The notes: generated from the sequence alone by a model not told the origin. Positions 15,627-24,201 are shown, counted from the stretch's first letter. The stretch is DNA of 38,802 nucleotides from Rhizobium sp. L43 (GCF_002531725.1 NZ_NWSQ01000040.1:1-38802), one strand, 5' to 3'. Made by a program: numbers and translations.

Positions 15627-16943
15627 TCAGCGCGGATTGCGCTCCTTGCGAAGTTTGTCCCACCATTCCAGCCGCTTGCGGATATCACGCTCGAAGCCGC
15701 GCTCCGGCGGATCGTAGAAGGTCTGCCGGCCCATCTTCTCCGGGAAATAATCCTGGCCGGAAAAGGCGTCCGGTTCATCGTGGTCGTAGCGGTAACCGTC
15801 CCCGTAACCTTCGCCCTTCATCAGCTTGGTCGGCGCATTGAGGATATGCTTCGGCGGCAGCAGCGAGCCGTTCTGCTTGGCGGCCTGGCTGGCCGCCTTG
15901 AAAGCGGTGTAGACGGCATTGGATTTCGGCGCGGTGGCGAGATAGATGCAGGCTTGGGCCAGCGCCAGCTCCCCTTCCGGAGAGCCGAGATACTCATAGG
16001 CATCTTTGGCGGCATTGCAGATCACCAGCGCCTGCGGATCGGCAAGGCCGATATCCTCCACGGCCATGCGCACCAGCCGCCGGCCGAGATAGAGCGGATC
16101 CTCGCCGGCGTCGAACATGCGGGCGAGATAATAGAGCGCGGCATCCGGATCCGAACCGCGCACGGATTTATGCAGCGCCGAGATCAGATTGTAATGGCCA
16201 TCCTGCGCCTTGTCATAGACAGGAGCGCGGCGCTGGACGATGCGGGTCAGGCCTTCGGTATCGAAGCTCTCGCCCTCGCGCGCGGCGCGCCAGACCTCTT
16301 CGGCCAACGTCAACACGGCGCGGCCGTCACCATCGGCCATGCGGATCAGGCTGGCGCGCGCTTCCTCCGTCAGTGGCAGCGGCTTCTGCTCGATCGCCTC
16401 GGCGCGCTTCAGCAGCTCCTCCAGGCTGTCCTCGTCATGCGACTTGAAGGTCAGGACGCGGGCGCGCGACAAGAGAGCGGCGTTGAGCTCGAAGGACGGG
16501 TTTTCGGTGGTGGCGCCGACGAGAATGACGGTGCCGTCCTCCATGACCGGAAGGAAACTATCCTGCTGGGCGCGGTTGAAACGATGGATCTCGTCGACGA
16601 AGAGCAGCGTCTGACGGCCGTCCATGCGGCGCAGGCGGGCCGTCTCGAACACTTTCTTCAGATCGGCGACGCCGGAAAAGATCGCCGATATCTGCTCGAA
16701 GGCCAGCCCCGCCTCGCCGGACAGCAGCCGCGCCACCGTCGTCTTGCCGGTGCCGGGCGGCCCCCAGAAGATCATCGAGCCGAGCGAGCCGCTTTCGATC
16801 ATCCTTTTCAAGACGCCGTCTTCACCGGTCAGATGTTCCTGACCGGTGACATCGGCAAGCGTCTTCGGCCGCAGCCGGTCGGCAAGCGGCCGCCTGGCGG
16901 CCACCTCCTCCGGAACACGCGGCGCGAAGAGATCGTTACTCAT
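15627..16943 (-). CDS. rarA: Replication-associated recombination protein A (MgsA/RarA AAA ATPase)
   Basis: A 438-aa AAA+ ATPase of the RarA/MgsA/WRNIP1 family, which acts at stalled replication forks with single-strand binding protein. Walker A is GPPGTGKTT (61-69) and Walker B is LLFVDEIHRFN (about 114-124). A sensor-1 region (VGATTENPSFELN) and the family's C-terminal tetramerisation part (APKSNAVYTAF, PPKHILNAPTKLMK, YRYDHDEPDAFSGQDYFP) are visible. Length matches E. coli RarA closely. The start ATG overlaps the stop of the upstream HtrA gene by ATGA, so the two are translationally coupled. Confidence 0.96.
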   Translation of the reverse strand: MSNDLFAPRVPEEVAARRPLADRLRPKTLADVTGQEHLTGEDGVLKRMIESGSLGSMIFWGPPGTGKTTVARLLSGEAGLAFEQISAIFSGVADLKKVFETARLRRMDGRQTLLFVDEIHRFNRAQQDSFLPVMEDGTVILVGATTENPSFELNAALLSRARVLTFKSHDEDSLEELLKRAEAIEQKPLPLTEEARASLIRMADGDGRAVLTLAEEVWRAAREGESFDTEGLTRIVQRRAPVYDKAQDGHYNLISALHKSVRGSDPDAALYYLARMFDAGEDPLYLGRRLVRMAVEDIGLADPQALVICNAAKDAYEYLGSPEGELALAQACIYLATAPKSNAVYTAFKAASQAAKQNGSLLPPKHILNAPTKLMKGEGYGDGYRYDHDEPDAFSGQDYFPEKMGRQTFYDPPERGFERDIRKRLEWWDKLRKERNPR

Positions 16944-18343
16944 CGGAAGAACTGCCGGATACGCTGGCCGTCGCGCTCGATCTCCACCCGCCAGAGGCCG
17001 GGGTCGCTGTCGGCGATCTCGGACAGTTCGCTGGTCGACTTCACATCGGCGCCATTGATCGAGATGATGATATCCTTCGGCTCGAAACCAAGACGGGCGG
17101 CAGGTGAATCCTCCTTTACCTCGGATACGACGACGCCTGACGATTCCGGTGGCATGCGCAGCTCGTCGGCAACCCGCGGCGACAGGTTTTCGACGACGGC
17201 GCCGCTAAAGGGGGTGCGCCCGCCGATCGTGCGCTGGTCGCGCGGCGAGGTTTCCGGGGCGCGATCGAGCGTCAGCGGCAGCTGCTCCTCGCGGCCGTTC
17301 TCGACGACGGTGAGCTTGACCGATTTGCCGAGACCGGCCGTCGTCAGCCGGTAGAGCAGCGCATCGGGATGTTCGACTGATACACCGTCGACAGCAGTGA
17401 CGATTTCGCCGGCCTTCAATCCGGCCTTGGCGGCCGGTCCGCCTTCCGAAACCTTGACGACCAGCGCGCCGCGGGCCTTGTTCAGCCCCAGCGCTTCGGC
17501 CACTTCGGAGGTCACGGCATCGAAGCTCGCGCCGACATAGGGCCGCTCGAAGGATTTGACCCCGGCATCGGCCGAGGCGAGGAAGACCTTGACCAGATTG
17601 GCGGGAATGGCAAAGCCGATGCCGTTCGAGCCGCCGCCGCGCGAGAAGATCGCCGTGTTGATGCCGATCAACTCGCCCTTCATGTTCATCAAGGCGCCGC
17701 CGGAATTGCCGGGATTGATCGAGGCATCGGTCTGGATGAAGAAGCCGAACTCGTTTCTGACCACCTGGTTGCGGGCCAGCGCCGAGACGATACCGCTCGT
17801 CACCGTCTGGCCGACGCCGAAGGGGTTGCCGATCGCCAGCACGAGATCGCCGACCTCGACGGCATCGGAATTGCCGATCGGCAATGTCGGGAAGCTCTCC
17901 TTGGTATCGATCTTCAGCACGGCGAGATCGACGCGGTCATCGCGCAGCACCACTTTGCAGGGGAATTCGCGGCCGTCCGACAGCGCGATCTTGATGTCGT
18001 CGGCGCCTTCGATGACGTGGTTGTTGGTCACGACCGTGCCGTTCGCCTCGACGATGACGCCGGAGCCGAGCGAGGACTGCTTCTCCGAACGGTTCGGCAT
18101 CTGCTGGCCGAAAAACTGCTCGAAGAAGGGGTCGCCGGCAAAGGGCGACTGCCGCTGGACGATCTTTTCCGCATAGACATTGACGACGGCGCCTGACGTT
18201 TGTTTGACGAGCGGCGCGAAGGAGAGCTGCATCTGCATCTGGCTCTCGGGCACTGTCTTTGCCGTCTGCGCATCAGCCGCGGCCGGCAGAACGAGCATGA
18301 GAGCGAATAGCGAGACGGAGGCGCGCTTGATCAGGCCTTGCAT
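16940..18343 (-). CDS. Periplasmic serine protease, DegP/HtrA (Do) family
   Basis: A 467-aa Do-family protease for periplasmic protein quality control. A Sec signal peptide (KRASVSLFALMLVLPAAADA) leads the trypsin-like domain with triad His109 (TNNHVIEG), Asp139 (DRVDLAVLK) and Ser214 (NPGNSGGAL). Two PDZ domains follow (from about 265 and 375). The ATG at 18343 has AAAGGG six nt upstream; the longer frame to 18424 reads into the palindromic repeat and is rejected. It shares an ATGA overlap with rarA. A 54-bp palindromic element lies 35 bp upstream, in the promoter or leader. DegP and DegQ types cannot be told apart with confidence, so no symbol is given. Confidence 0.95.
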   Translation of the reverse strand: MQGLIKRASVSLFALMLVLPAAADAQTAKTVPESQMQMQLSFAPLVKQTSGAVVNVYAEKIVQRQSPFAGDPFFEQFFGQQMPNRSEKQSSLGSGVIVEANGTVVTNNHVIEGADDIKIALSDGREFPCKVVLRDDRVDLAVLKIDTKESFPTLPIGNSDAVEVGDLVLAIGNPFGVGQTVTSGIVSALARNQVVRNEFGFFIQTDASINPGNSGGALMNMKGELIGINTAIFSRGGGSNGIGFAIPANLVKVFLASADAGVKSFERPYVGASFDAVTSEVAEALGLNKARGALVVKVSEGGPAAKAGLKAGEIVTAVDGVSVEHPDALLYRLTTAGLGKSVKLTVVENGREEQLPLTLDRAPETSPRDQRTIGGRTPFSGAVVENLSPRVADELRMPPESSGVVVSEVKEDSPAARLGFEPKDIIISINGADVKSTSELSEIADSDPGLWRVEIERDGQRIRQFFR

Positions 18344-18377
18344 GTGTATCCCTTTATGAATCTTCTTGAGCAACGTT

Positions 18378-18431
18378 TTAGAGCATGATGCCGAAAAGTG
18401 TGAGCGGTTTTCGGACGACATCATGCTCTAA
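18378..18431. repeat. Bipartite palindromic intergenic element, copy 1
   Basis: Outer 13-bp perfect arms TTAGAGCATGATG (18378-18390) and CATCATGCTCTAA (18419-18431) enclose inner 7-bp arms CCGAAAA (18391-18397) and TTTTCGG (18408-18414) with a 10-nt loop and a 4-nt right-hand bulge. I recall near-identical GAGCATGATG...CATCATGCTC palindromes as dispersed intergenic repeats in Rhizobium genomes; that is from memory. Confidence 0.8.
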
Positions 18432-18443
18432 CTATTTAATTGC

Positions 18444-18491
18444 GAACAGGATTCAGATCTTAGGCCGAACCGGCCTAAAATCATCCTGTTC
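18444..18491. repeat. Bipartite palindromic intergenic element, copy of a second type
   Basis: Outer 9-bp arms GAACAGGAT (18444-18452) and ATCCTGTTC (18483-18491) enclose inner 8-bp arms TTAGGCCG (18460-18467) and CGGCCTAA (18471-18478) with a 3-nt loop. The same two-tier design as the element 12 bp to its left, but with different sequence. Both lie between the divergent HtrA and DUF1232 genes. Confidence 0.8.
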
Positions 18492-18590
18492 TGCGGCCCG
18501 ACGCTAGAAAGGAAAGAGGGCGGAAGCATGGAAGAACAAGGCAGGGGAATGTCTTGAAGTCGTCGTGAATTTGATTCAGGAAGTTTGGCC

Positions 18591-18971
18591 ATGCAGCTGA
18601 TATCAAAAGCCAAAAGCTGGGCGAAGTCACTGAAGCGTGACATCGTTGCGCTGTGGCTGGCCGCGCGTGATGCGCGCGTGCCGTGGTATGCGAAAGCAGT
18701 GGCCGGGGCCGTTGCGGCCTACGCGCTGTCACCCGTCGATCTGATCCCCGATTTCATTCCGGTGCTCGGTTATCTCGACGATCTCGTCATCGTGCCGCTC
18801 GGCATCCTGCTGGCGACGCGGCTCGTTCCGGCCGATGTCATGCGCGAACTGCGCGAGGAAGCAGCAAGACGCATCGAGCGCCCCTCCGGCCGGGCCGGAC
18901 TGATCTTCATCCTTGCCGTCTGGCTTGCCTGCATCATCTTCCTGGCTCTGGCAGTGCGCAAGCTGGCCTGA
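18591..18971 (+). CDS. YkvA-family (DUF1232) membrane protein
   Basis: A 126-aa protein with the DUF1232 signature: AAYALSPVDLIPDFIPVLGY (residues about 43-62) followed by LDDLVIVPLGI. A second hydrophobic helix (LIFILAVWLACIIFLALAV) ends the protein, so it is probably an inner-membrane protein. Function is unknown for the family. AGGAAG precedes the ATG at 18591; a TTG two codons earlier is less likely. It is divergent from the HtrA gene across the palindromic repeats and 17 bp ahead of the LprI-like gene on the same strand, so the two may be co-transcribed. Confidence 0.85.
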   Translation: MQLISKAKSWAKSLKRDIVALWLAARDARVPWYAKAVAGAVAAYALSPVDLIPDFIPVLGYLDDLVIVPLGILLATRLVPADVMRELREEAARRIERPSGRAGLIFILAVWLACIIFLALAVRKLA

Positions 18972-18988
18972 ACGACGGCAACAGGGAC

Positions 18989-19348
18989 ATGTGGATGATG
19001 ACGACAAGAGCGATGACGGCAGCCTTTGGTTTGGCAATCCTGATTTCCGCATCGAATATGGCGCGGGCGGCCAGTTTCGATTGCGATGCGAAGGAATTGA
19101 AGCCGGACGAAAAGGCCATCTGCGACAACCGCGCGCTCAACGATGCCGACGTCAGGATGGCGACTACCTTCGAGCTGCTCTCCGGGCTGCTGGCGATGGG
19201 TTCGCGCGGAACATTGCAGGACGAGCAGACGGCCTGGCTGAAGAAGCGGCAGGAATGCGGAGCGGATGCCGCCTGCCTCAAGGCCGCCTATGACGAGCGG
19301 CTGAAGCAGCTCGGCGAAACCTATAAAAACATCAACCGGCCGCTTTGA
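18989..19348 (+). CDS. LprI-like (DUF1311) secreted protein
   Basis: A 119-aa protein with a Sec signal peptide (MTAAFGLAILISASNMARA) and a small cysteine-containing domain: FDCDAKELKPDEKAICDN, LNDADVRM, EQTAWLKKRQECGADAACLKAAYDERL. The paired Cys residues and the WLKxRxxC pattern are those of the DUF1311/LprI family, some members of which inhibit lysozyme; activity here is not shown. Start ATG at 18989 follows AGGG closely; ATGs at 18995 and 18998 are alternatives. It lies 17 bp downstream of the DUF1232 gene and converges on ilvD. Confidence 0.8.
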   Translation: MWMMTTRAMTAAFGLAILISASNMARAASFDCDAKELKPDEKAICDNRALNDADVRMATTFELLSGLLAMGSRGTLQDEQTAWLKKRQECGADAACLKAAYDERLKQLGETYKNINRPL

Positions 19349-19359
19349 AAGCGACCGGT
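19335..19359 (+). terminator. Candidate terminator stem overlapping the LprI-like stop codon
   Basis: ACCGGCCGCTTT (19335-19346) and AAAGCGACCGGT (19348-19359) pair with one mismatch. A TTTTT tract follows 16 bp later at 19375. The distance of the T-run from the stem makes this a weak intrinsic terminator, but the convergent ilvD gene needs transcription to stop here. Confidence 0.35.
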
Positions 19360-19399
19360 CGGCAGAGCTGCTGATTTTTGATCACTAGGTCGAGATGCC

Positions 19400-21238
19400 T
19401 CAACGGGCATTCAGATCCCGCACGGCGCCGCGATCGGCGCTCGTTGCGAAGGCGGCATAAGCCTTCAGCGCGGTCGTGACGTTGCGCTTGCGGACTTCGA
19501 CCGGGTACCAGCCCTTAGCGTCCTGATCGGCGCGGCGGGCGGCGAGTTCGGTCTCGCTGACGCGCAGGCTGATCGTGCGGTTGGGGATGTCGATGTCGAT
19601 CATGTCGCCTTCGCGCACCAGGCCGATCGTGCCGCCATTTGCCGCTTCCGGCGAGGCGTGACCGATCGACAGGCCTGACGTGCCGCCGGAGAAGCGGCCG
19701 TCGGTGATCAGCGCACAGGCTTTGCCCAGGCCCTTCGACTTCAGATAGCTGGTGGGATAGAGCATTTCCTGCATGCCGGGGCCGCCCTTCGGGCCTTCGT
19801 AGCGGATGACGACGACGTCGCCGGCCTTGACCTCGTTGGCGAGGATCGCCTTGACGGAGGCATCCTGGCTTTCGAAGACGCGAGCGGGACCGGAGAATTT
19901 CAGGATCGATTCATCGACGCCTGCTGTCTTGACGATGCAGCCGTCGATCGCAAGGTTGCCCTTGAGCACGGCAAGGCCGCCATCCTTGGAGAAAGGATGT
20001 TCGACCGAGCGGATGACGCCGTTTTCACGGTCAGTGTCGAGTTCGTCCCAGCGGGCCTCCTGGCTGAAAGCGACCTGGGTGGGGATGCCGCCGGGGGCGG
20101 CGCGATAGAAATTGCGGACGGTTTCGCTGTTGGTGCGGGTGATATCCCAGCGGTCGATCGCGTCGCCGAGCGTCTCGGCATGCACGGTCGGGCAATCACG
20201 GTTCAAGAGACCGCCCTTATCGAGTTCGCCGAGGATCGACATGATGCCGCCGGCGCGGTGCACGTCTTCCATGTGCACATCGCTCTTGGCGGGTGCGACC
20301 TTCGACAGGCACGGCACGCGGCGCGACAGCGCGTCGATATCGCTCATGGTGAAATCGATCTCGCCTTCATGGGCAGCAGCCAGGATGTGCAGGACCGTAT
20401 TGGTCGAACCGCCCATGGCGATATCGAGCGCCATGGCATTCTCGAAGGCCTGCTTGGAGGCGATGGTGCGCGGCAGCGCCTTGACGTCGTCCTGCTCGTA
20501 ATAACGGCGGGCGAGATCGACGATCAGGTGGCCGGCCTCGACGAACAGCCGCTTGCGGTCGGCGTGGGTGGCGAGCGTCGAGCCGTTGCCGGGCAGCGAC
20601 AGACCGAGCGCTTCCGTCAGGCAGTTCATCGAATTGGCGGTGAACATGCCGGAGCAGGAGCCACAGGTCGGACAGGCCGAGCGTTCGATGGTCTGGACGT
20701 CCTCGTCGCTGATCTTGTCGTCGGCTGCGGCGACCATGGCATCGACGAGGTCGAGCGCGTGCGTCTTGCCGTGCAACACGACCTTGCCGGCTTCCATCGG
20801 GCCGCCGGAGACGAAGACGGTGGGGATGTTGAGGCGCAGCGACGCCATCAGCATGCCGGGAGTAATCTTGTCGCAGTTGGAGATGCAGACCATGGCGTCG
20901 GCGCAATGGGCATTGACCATGTATTCGACGCTGTCGGCGATGAGCTCGCGCGAGGGCAGAGAATAGAGCATGCCGTCATGGCCCATGGCGATGCCATCGT
21001 CGACGGCGATGGTGTTGAATTCCTTGGCGACGCCGCCGGCCGCCTCGATTTCGCGGGCGACGAGTTGGCCGAGGTCCTTCAGGTGCACGTGGCCGGGCAC
21101 GAACTGGGTGAAGGAATTCACCACCGCAATGATCGGCTTGCCGAAATCCGAATCCTTCATGCCCGTGGCGCGCCAAAGGCCGCGCGCGCCTGCCATGTTG
21201 CGGCCGTGGGTCGTGGTTCTGGAACGGTAAGCTGGCAT
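19400..21238 (-). CDS. ilvD: Dihydroxy-acid dehydratase
   Basis: A 612-aa enzyme that dehydrates 2,3-dihydroxy-isovalerate and 2,3-dihydroxy-3-methylvalerate in valine, isoleucine and leucine synthesis. The N-terminus MPAYRSRTTTHGRNMAGARGL (first residues) is the standard opening of the long IlvD form. Iron-sulfur and Mg ligand regions are visible: CISNCDKITPGM (Cys122), CPTCGSCSGMFTANSMNC (Cys195) and GRFSGGTSG, whose Ser is the catalytic base. Length and motifs fit the E. coli type. It is monocistronic, with a 333-bp upstream region shared with divergent msrP, and no other branched-chain genes nearby. Confidence 0.98.
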   Translation of the reverse strand: MPAYRSRTTTHGRNMAGARGLWRATGMKDSDFGKPIIAVVNSFTQFVPGHVHLKDLGQLVAREIEAAGGVAKEFNTIAVDDGIAMGHDGMLYSLPSRELIADSVEYMVNAHCADAMVCISNCDKITPGMLMASLRLNIPTVFVSGGPMEAGKVVLHGKTHALDLVDAMVAAADDKISDEDVQTIERSACPTCGSCSGMFTANSMNCLTEALGLSLPGNGSTLATHADRKRLFVEAGHLIVDLARRYYEQDDVKALPRTIASKQAFENAMALDIAMGGSTNTVLHILAAAHEGEIDFTMSDIDALSRRVPCLSKVAPAKSDVHMEDVHRAGGIMSILGELDKGGLLNRDCPTVHAETLGDAIDRWDITRTNSETVRNFYRAAPGGIPTQVAFSQEARWDELDTDRENGVIRSVEHPFSKDGGLAVLKGNLAIDGCIVKTAGVDESILKFSGPARVFESQDASVKAILANEVKAGDVVVIRYEGPKGGPGMQEMLYPTSYLKSKGLGKACALITDGRFSGGTSGLSIGHASPEAANGGTIGLVREGDMIDIDIPNRTISLRVSETELAARRADQDAKGWYPVEVRKRNVTTALKAYAAFATSADRGAVRDLNAR

Positions 21239-21571
21239 CGGTGTCTTCCTCGACTTGTCGGAATTGTCAGGCGAAGCGGGGCGGCATAGAGCCTGCGGGC
21301 CGGGCAGCGCTGCTTTTTGGAATTGTCCTAATCCAATCGACGGGGGCTGTCACTACCGTGAAGCTCAAATCCGGTACGCCATCGGCCAAGCGCCATAGGC
21401 CCATCGATCATATACGGTTCGGCGCGACGTTTCGTTACAGCCTATTCCATCACGACCGAACACAAAAAATTGGCTTCCCGTCAGCAATATTCAAGGCTTA
21501 GAGACTCATCCGAACATGCGGGTGGTTCGTTTTAAGACTATATTGCAGAAATCCGCCCAGGAGGTTTCGCC
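21239..21571. promoter_or_regulatory. Divergent promoter region between ilvD and msrP
   Basis: This 333-bp spacer has no credible gene. It holds two copies of GGAATTGTC (21260-21268 and 21319-21327, 59 bp apart) on the ilvD side. On the msrP side it has a TATATT hexamer (21539-21544) that could be a -10 box but lacks a clear -35, and a strong AGGAGG ribosome-binding site at 21559-21564. Confidence 0.5.
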
Positions 21572-22519
21572 ATGCCAAGCTATCGCCCGCCGAAGATCGC
21601 GTCATCGGAGATCACCCCGCGCCAGGTCTATGTGCGCCGTCGTGAATTTCTCGGCGCGGCGGCGCTTGGCGCCATGGCGCTCTACAGCGCCGGCAAGGCG
21701 AGTGCTGCGGCGCTTTCCGCCGTCGAGAGCAAGTACAAGGTCAACGAGAAGCCGACGCCGATCAAGGACGTCACCACCTACAACAACTTCTATGAATTCG
21801 GCCTCGACAAGGGTGATCCCGCCGCTCTTTCCGGCGATTTCAAGCCGCTGCCCTGGACGGTCAAGGTCGACGGCATGGTCAACAAGCCTGGCACTTTCGA
21901 CCTTGAGGCGCTGATCAAGGAATTCCCGATCGAGGAGCGCACCTATCGGATGCGCTGCGTCGAGGCCTGGTCGATGGTCATTCCCTGGGACGGCTTTCCG
22001 CTGGCATCGCTGCTCGACAAGGTGGAGCCGCTCGGCAGCGCCAAATATGTCGCCTTCGAAACCGTGGTGCGGCCGGAGGAGATGCCGGGGCAGAAGGGCT
22101 TCTTCCAGTCGCTCGACTGGCCCTATATCGAGGGTCTGCGCCTGGATGAGGCGCGCCATCCGCTGACGCTGCTTGCCGTCGGGCTTTATGGCGAAACGCT
22201 GCCGAACCAGAACGGTGCGCCGATCCGCCTCGTCGTGCCGTGGAAATACGGCTTCAAAGGCATCAAGTCGATCGTCAGGATCACCCTTACCGACCAGCAG
22301 CCGAAGAATACCTGGCAGGTGACCAATTCGCAGGAATACGGCTTCTACGCCAACGTCAATCCAGCCGTCGACCATCCGCGCTGGAGCCAGGCGAGCGAAC
22401 GGCGCATCGGCGAAAGCGGTTTCTTCGGCGCGAGCCGCCATCCCACCCTGCCTTTCAACGGCTATGCCGACGAGGTGGCGAGCCTTTATGCCGGCATGGA
22501 TCTGAAGGCGAATTTCTGA
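21572..22519 (+). CDS. msrP: Protein-methionine-sulfoxide reductase catalytic subunit MsrP
   Basis: A 315-aa molybdopterin oxidoreductase (YedY/MsrP) that repairs oxidised methionine in periplasmic proteins. A twin-arginine signal (VRRREFLGAAALGAMALYSAGKASA, core RRREFLG at 22-28) shows folded export. The Mo-ligating Cys is in RMRCVEAWSM (Cys129), within the family's conserved stretch. WKYGFKGIKSI and the C-terminal RHPTLPFNGYADEVASLY are also typical. A strong AGGAGG precedes the ATG. The stop overlaps the msrQ start (TGATG), so the two subunits are coupled, as in E. coli yedYZ. Confidence 0.97.
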   Translation: MPSYRPPKIASSEITPRQVYVRRREFLGAAALGAMALYSAGKASAAALSAVESKYKVNEKPTPIKDVTTYNNFYEFGLDKGDPAALSGDFKPLPWTVKVDGMVNKPGTFDLEALIKEFPIEERTYRMRCVEAWSMVIPWDGFPLASLLDKVEPLGSAKYVAFETVVRPEEMPGQKGFFQSLDWPYIEGLRLDEARHPLTLLAVGLYGETLPNQNGAPIRLVVPWKYGFKGIKSIVRITLTDQQPKNTWQVTNSQEYGFYANVNPAVDHPRWSQASERRIGESGFFGASRHPTLPFNGYADEVASLYAGMDLKANF

Positions 22520-23181
22520 TGGCGGAACTGTCGCTCGCCATCCGCAAGCGTTGGCAACCCGCTTCCGTCTGGCTGCTCTATGTCGTCGGGCTCGTGCCTG
22601 CGGCCTGGACCTTCTATCTCGGGGCGACCGATCAGCTCGGCGCCGATCCGGTCAAGACCTTCGAGCTCTTCCTCGGCATCTGGACGATCCGTTTCCTGAT
22701 CGCAACGCTTGCCGTCTCCCCTGCCCGCGAGCTTTTCGGCTGGAACTATCTGCGTTATCGCCGCGCGCTCGGCCTGCTGACCTTCTATTACGCGCTGATG
22801 CACTTCACCGTTTACATGGTGCTCGACCAGGCGATGGACATTCATGCCGTCATTAACGACGTGCTGAAGCGCCCCTTCATCATGTTCGGCATGGCCGGGC
22901 TTGCAATGCTTATTCCGCTGGCGGTGACATCCAATAATGTCTCGATCCGCCGCCTCGGCAAGAATTGGATCTGGCTGCACCGCCTCGTCTACATCATCGC
23001 CGCCAGCGGGGCGCTGCATTTCGCGCTGTCGACCAAGATCCTCGATCTCGAGCAATATATCTATGTCGGGCTGATCATCGCGCTCATCCTCTACCGCTCC
23101 TATCGGCCGATCGCACGCAGCCGGAAGAAGGGCCAGGGACGACCGCGCAATCGCGCAGTGGCTTCGGCATCCGAGGCGTAA
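22519..23181 (+). CDS. msrQ: Haem-binding membrane subunit MsrQ
   Basis: A 220-aa six-helix membrane protein (YedZ/MsrQ, ferric-reductase-like transmembrane family) that passes electrons from the respiratory chain to MsrP. Hydrophobic helices start near WLLYVVGLVPAAW, IRFLIATLAVSPARELFG, LLTFYYALMHFTVYM, FIMFGMAGLAMLIPLAV, LVYIIAASGALHFAL and YVGLIIALILY. His residues in ALMHF, WLHRLVY and ALHFAL are the haem b ligand candidates. The ATG at 22519 shares bases with the msrP stop. The C-terminal tail is basic and short. It converges on the DUF2809 gene with 18 bp between. Confidence 0.95.
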   Translation: MAELSLAIRKRWQPASVWLLYVVGLVPAAWTFYLGATDQLGADPVKTFELFLGIWTIRFLIATLAVSPARELFGWNYLRYRRALGLLTFYYALMHFTVYMVLDQAMDIHAVINDVLKRPFIMFGMAGLAMLIPLAVTSNNVSIRRLGKNWIWLHRLVYIIAASGALHFALSTKILDLEQYIYVGLIIALILYRSYRPIARSRKKGQGRPRNRAVASASEA

Positions 23182-23199
23182 ACGACCGGCGAGGACGCA

Positions 23200-23601
23200 T
23201 CACCGACGTGCTGGATCAAAGGCCCAGGCCGCGGCGATGCCGATGGCATAAGCCAGCATATTCCAAAGCGAGAATATCCGTCCAAGCAGCAGCGCGCCCG
23301 CCGTGGTCAGCCGAAACGCGTCGAGCCAGGGCGTGTGATAAAGCCGGAACAATTCCACAGAGATCGCGATGAACAGCGCTATGGCAGCAATGACTGTCCG
23401 CCGTGACCTTGCGGCGATGAGCGCCACGAGCAGATAGACCATCGCCCCCCAGAGTGCCGATCCACCATATTTGACGGCGACGAAGGGCAGATCCGCGGCA
23501 TAGCCGAAGCGCCGGAGCGCCAGCCCGAGGGCGATGACAAGAAGCAGGGCTGCGAGACGCAAGAACTGCGCTCGAGAGCGAGTTTGAGTGATTTCGCGCA
23601 A
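23200..23601 (-). CDS. DUF2809-family membrane protein
   Basis: A 133-aa membrane protein with about four hydrophobic helices and the DUF2809 blocks LRRFGYAADLPFVAVKYGGSALWGAMVYLLVAL and SVELFRLYHTPWLDAFRLTTAGALLLGRIFSLWNMLAYAIG, seen at residues about 29-61 and 83-122. The start is a TTG at 23601, with AGG-type sites upstream; no ATG is available before the first conserved helix. Function is unknown for the family. The gene lies between convergent msrQ and the end of the ribosomal cluster. Confidence 0.8.
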   Translation of the reverse strand: MREITQTRSRAQFLRLAALLLVIALGLALRRFGYAADLPFVAVKYGGSALWGAMVYLLVALIAARSRRTVIAAIALFIAISVELFRLYHTPWLDAFRLTTAGALLLGRIFSLWNMLAYAIGIAAAWAFDPARR

Positions 23602-23720
23602 TGGAACCTGTCCTATCTCAATCTCCGCCGCTTAGACGGCTGAGCTGCTGATATTGAATATCCAGCGAGGTGCTGCTTGCCACCCTAAACGGCGCCCTCT
23701 GCCCCTCCGCGGCCAGTGCA

Positions 23721-23758
23721 CAAACAAAAACAGCCGGGCTTTGCAGCCCGGCTGTTTT
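23721..23758 (-). terminator. Strong intrinsic terminator of the ribosomal super-cluster
   Basis: A 14-bp perfect stem (23727-23740 with 23745-23758, core CAGCCGGGCT / AGCCCGGCTG) and a TTGC-type 4-nt loop is followed on the minus strand by TTTTTGTTTG. It lies 20 bp past the rplQ stop and is the clearest terminator in the window. The stretch from 23602 to 23720 to its left shows nothing else. Confidence 0.93.
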
Positions 23759-23778
23759 GTTTCCGCCGGAGCGGAAGA

Positions 23779-24201
23779 TTAAGCGGCGACAGCCTGTTCT
23801 TCGGCAGCGACGCGGGCCTTGTCGGCTGCGCCCTTGGCGAAGGTGTCGCGATCAACGAATTCGACAACAGCCATAGCGGCGTTGTCGCCCTGACGGAAGC
23901 CGGCCTTCATGATACGCAGGTAGCCGCCGTTGCGGGTGGCGTAACGCGTTGCGATCGTGTCGAACAGCTTCGAAACGACGGCAGCATCGCGGATCTGCGA
24001 GATCGCCTGACGGCGGGCATGCAGGTCGCCGCGCTTGCCGAGCGTGACGAGCTTCTCGACGATCGGACGGATTTCCTTGGCCTTCGGCAGGGTCGTGACG
24101 ATCTGCTCGTGGGTAATCAGCGAAGCCGCCATGTTGGCGAACATCGCCTTGCGGTGGCTTGCAGTTCTATTCAGCTTGCGGCCGGCTTTACCATGGCGCA
24201 T
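23779..24201 (-). CDS. rplQ: 50S ribosomal protein L17
   Basis: L17 (bL17), 140 aa, a structural protein near the exit-tunnel side of the large subunit. The N-terminal block MRHGKAGRKLNRTASHRKAM and the LVTLGKRGDLHARR and DNAAMAVVEFVD segments are conserved. It is slightly longer than the E. coli protein because of an alanine-rich tail, common in alphaproteobacteria. It is the last gene of the cluster, 177 bp after rpoA, and is followed by the main terminator. Confidence 0.98.
   Translation of the reverse strand: MRHGKAGRKLNRTASHRKAMFANMAASLITHEQIVTTLPKAKEIRPIVEKLVTLGKRGDLHARRQAISQIRDAAVVSKLFDTIATRYATRNGGYLRIMKAGFRQGDNAAMAVVEFVDRDTFAKGAADKARVAAEEQAVAA

Noticed and set aside
15780..17354. 524-codon plus-strand frame spanning rarA and the protease gene
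   Set aside because: It lies opposite two recognised genes with intact motifs; no domain is visible.
18344..18424. Longer start for the HtrA protease
   Set aside because: The extra residues are encoded partly by the palindromic repeat and would bury the signal peptide; AAAGGG fits the ATG at 18343.
19997..21289. 430-codon plus-strand frame opposite ilvD
   Set aside because: It is antisense to a complete ilvD; its composition mirrors ilvD codon use.
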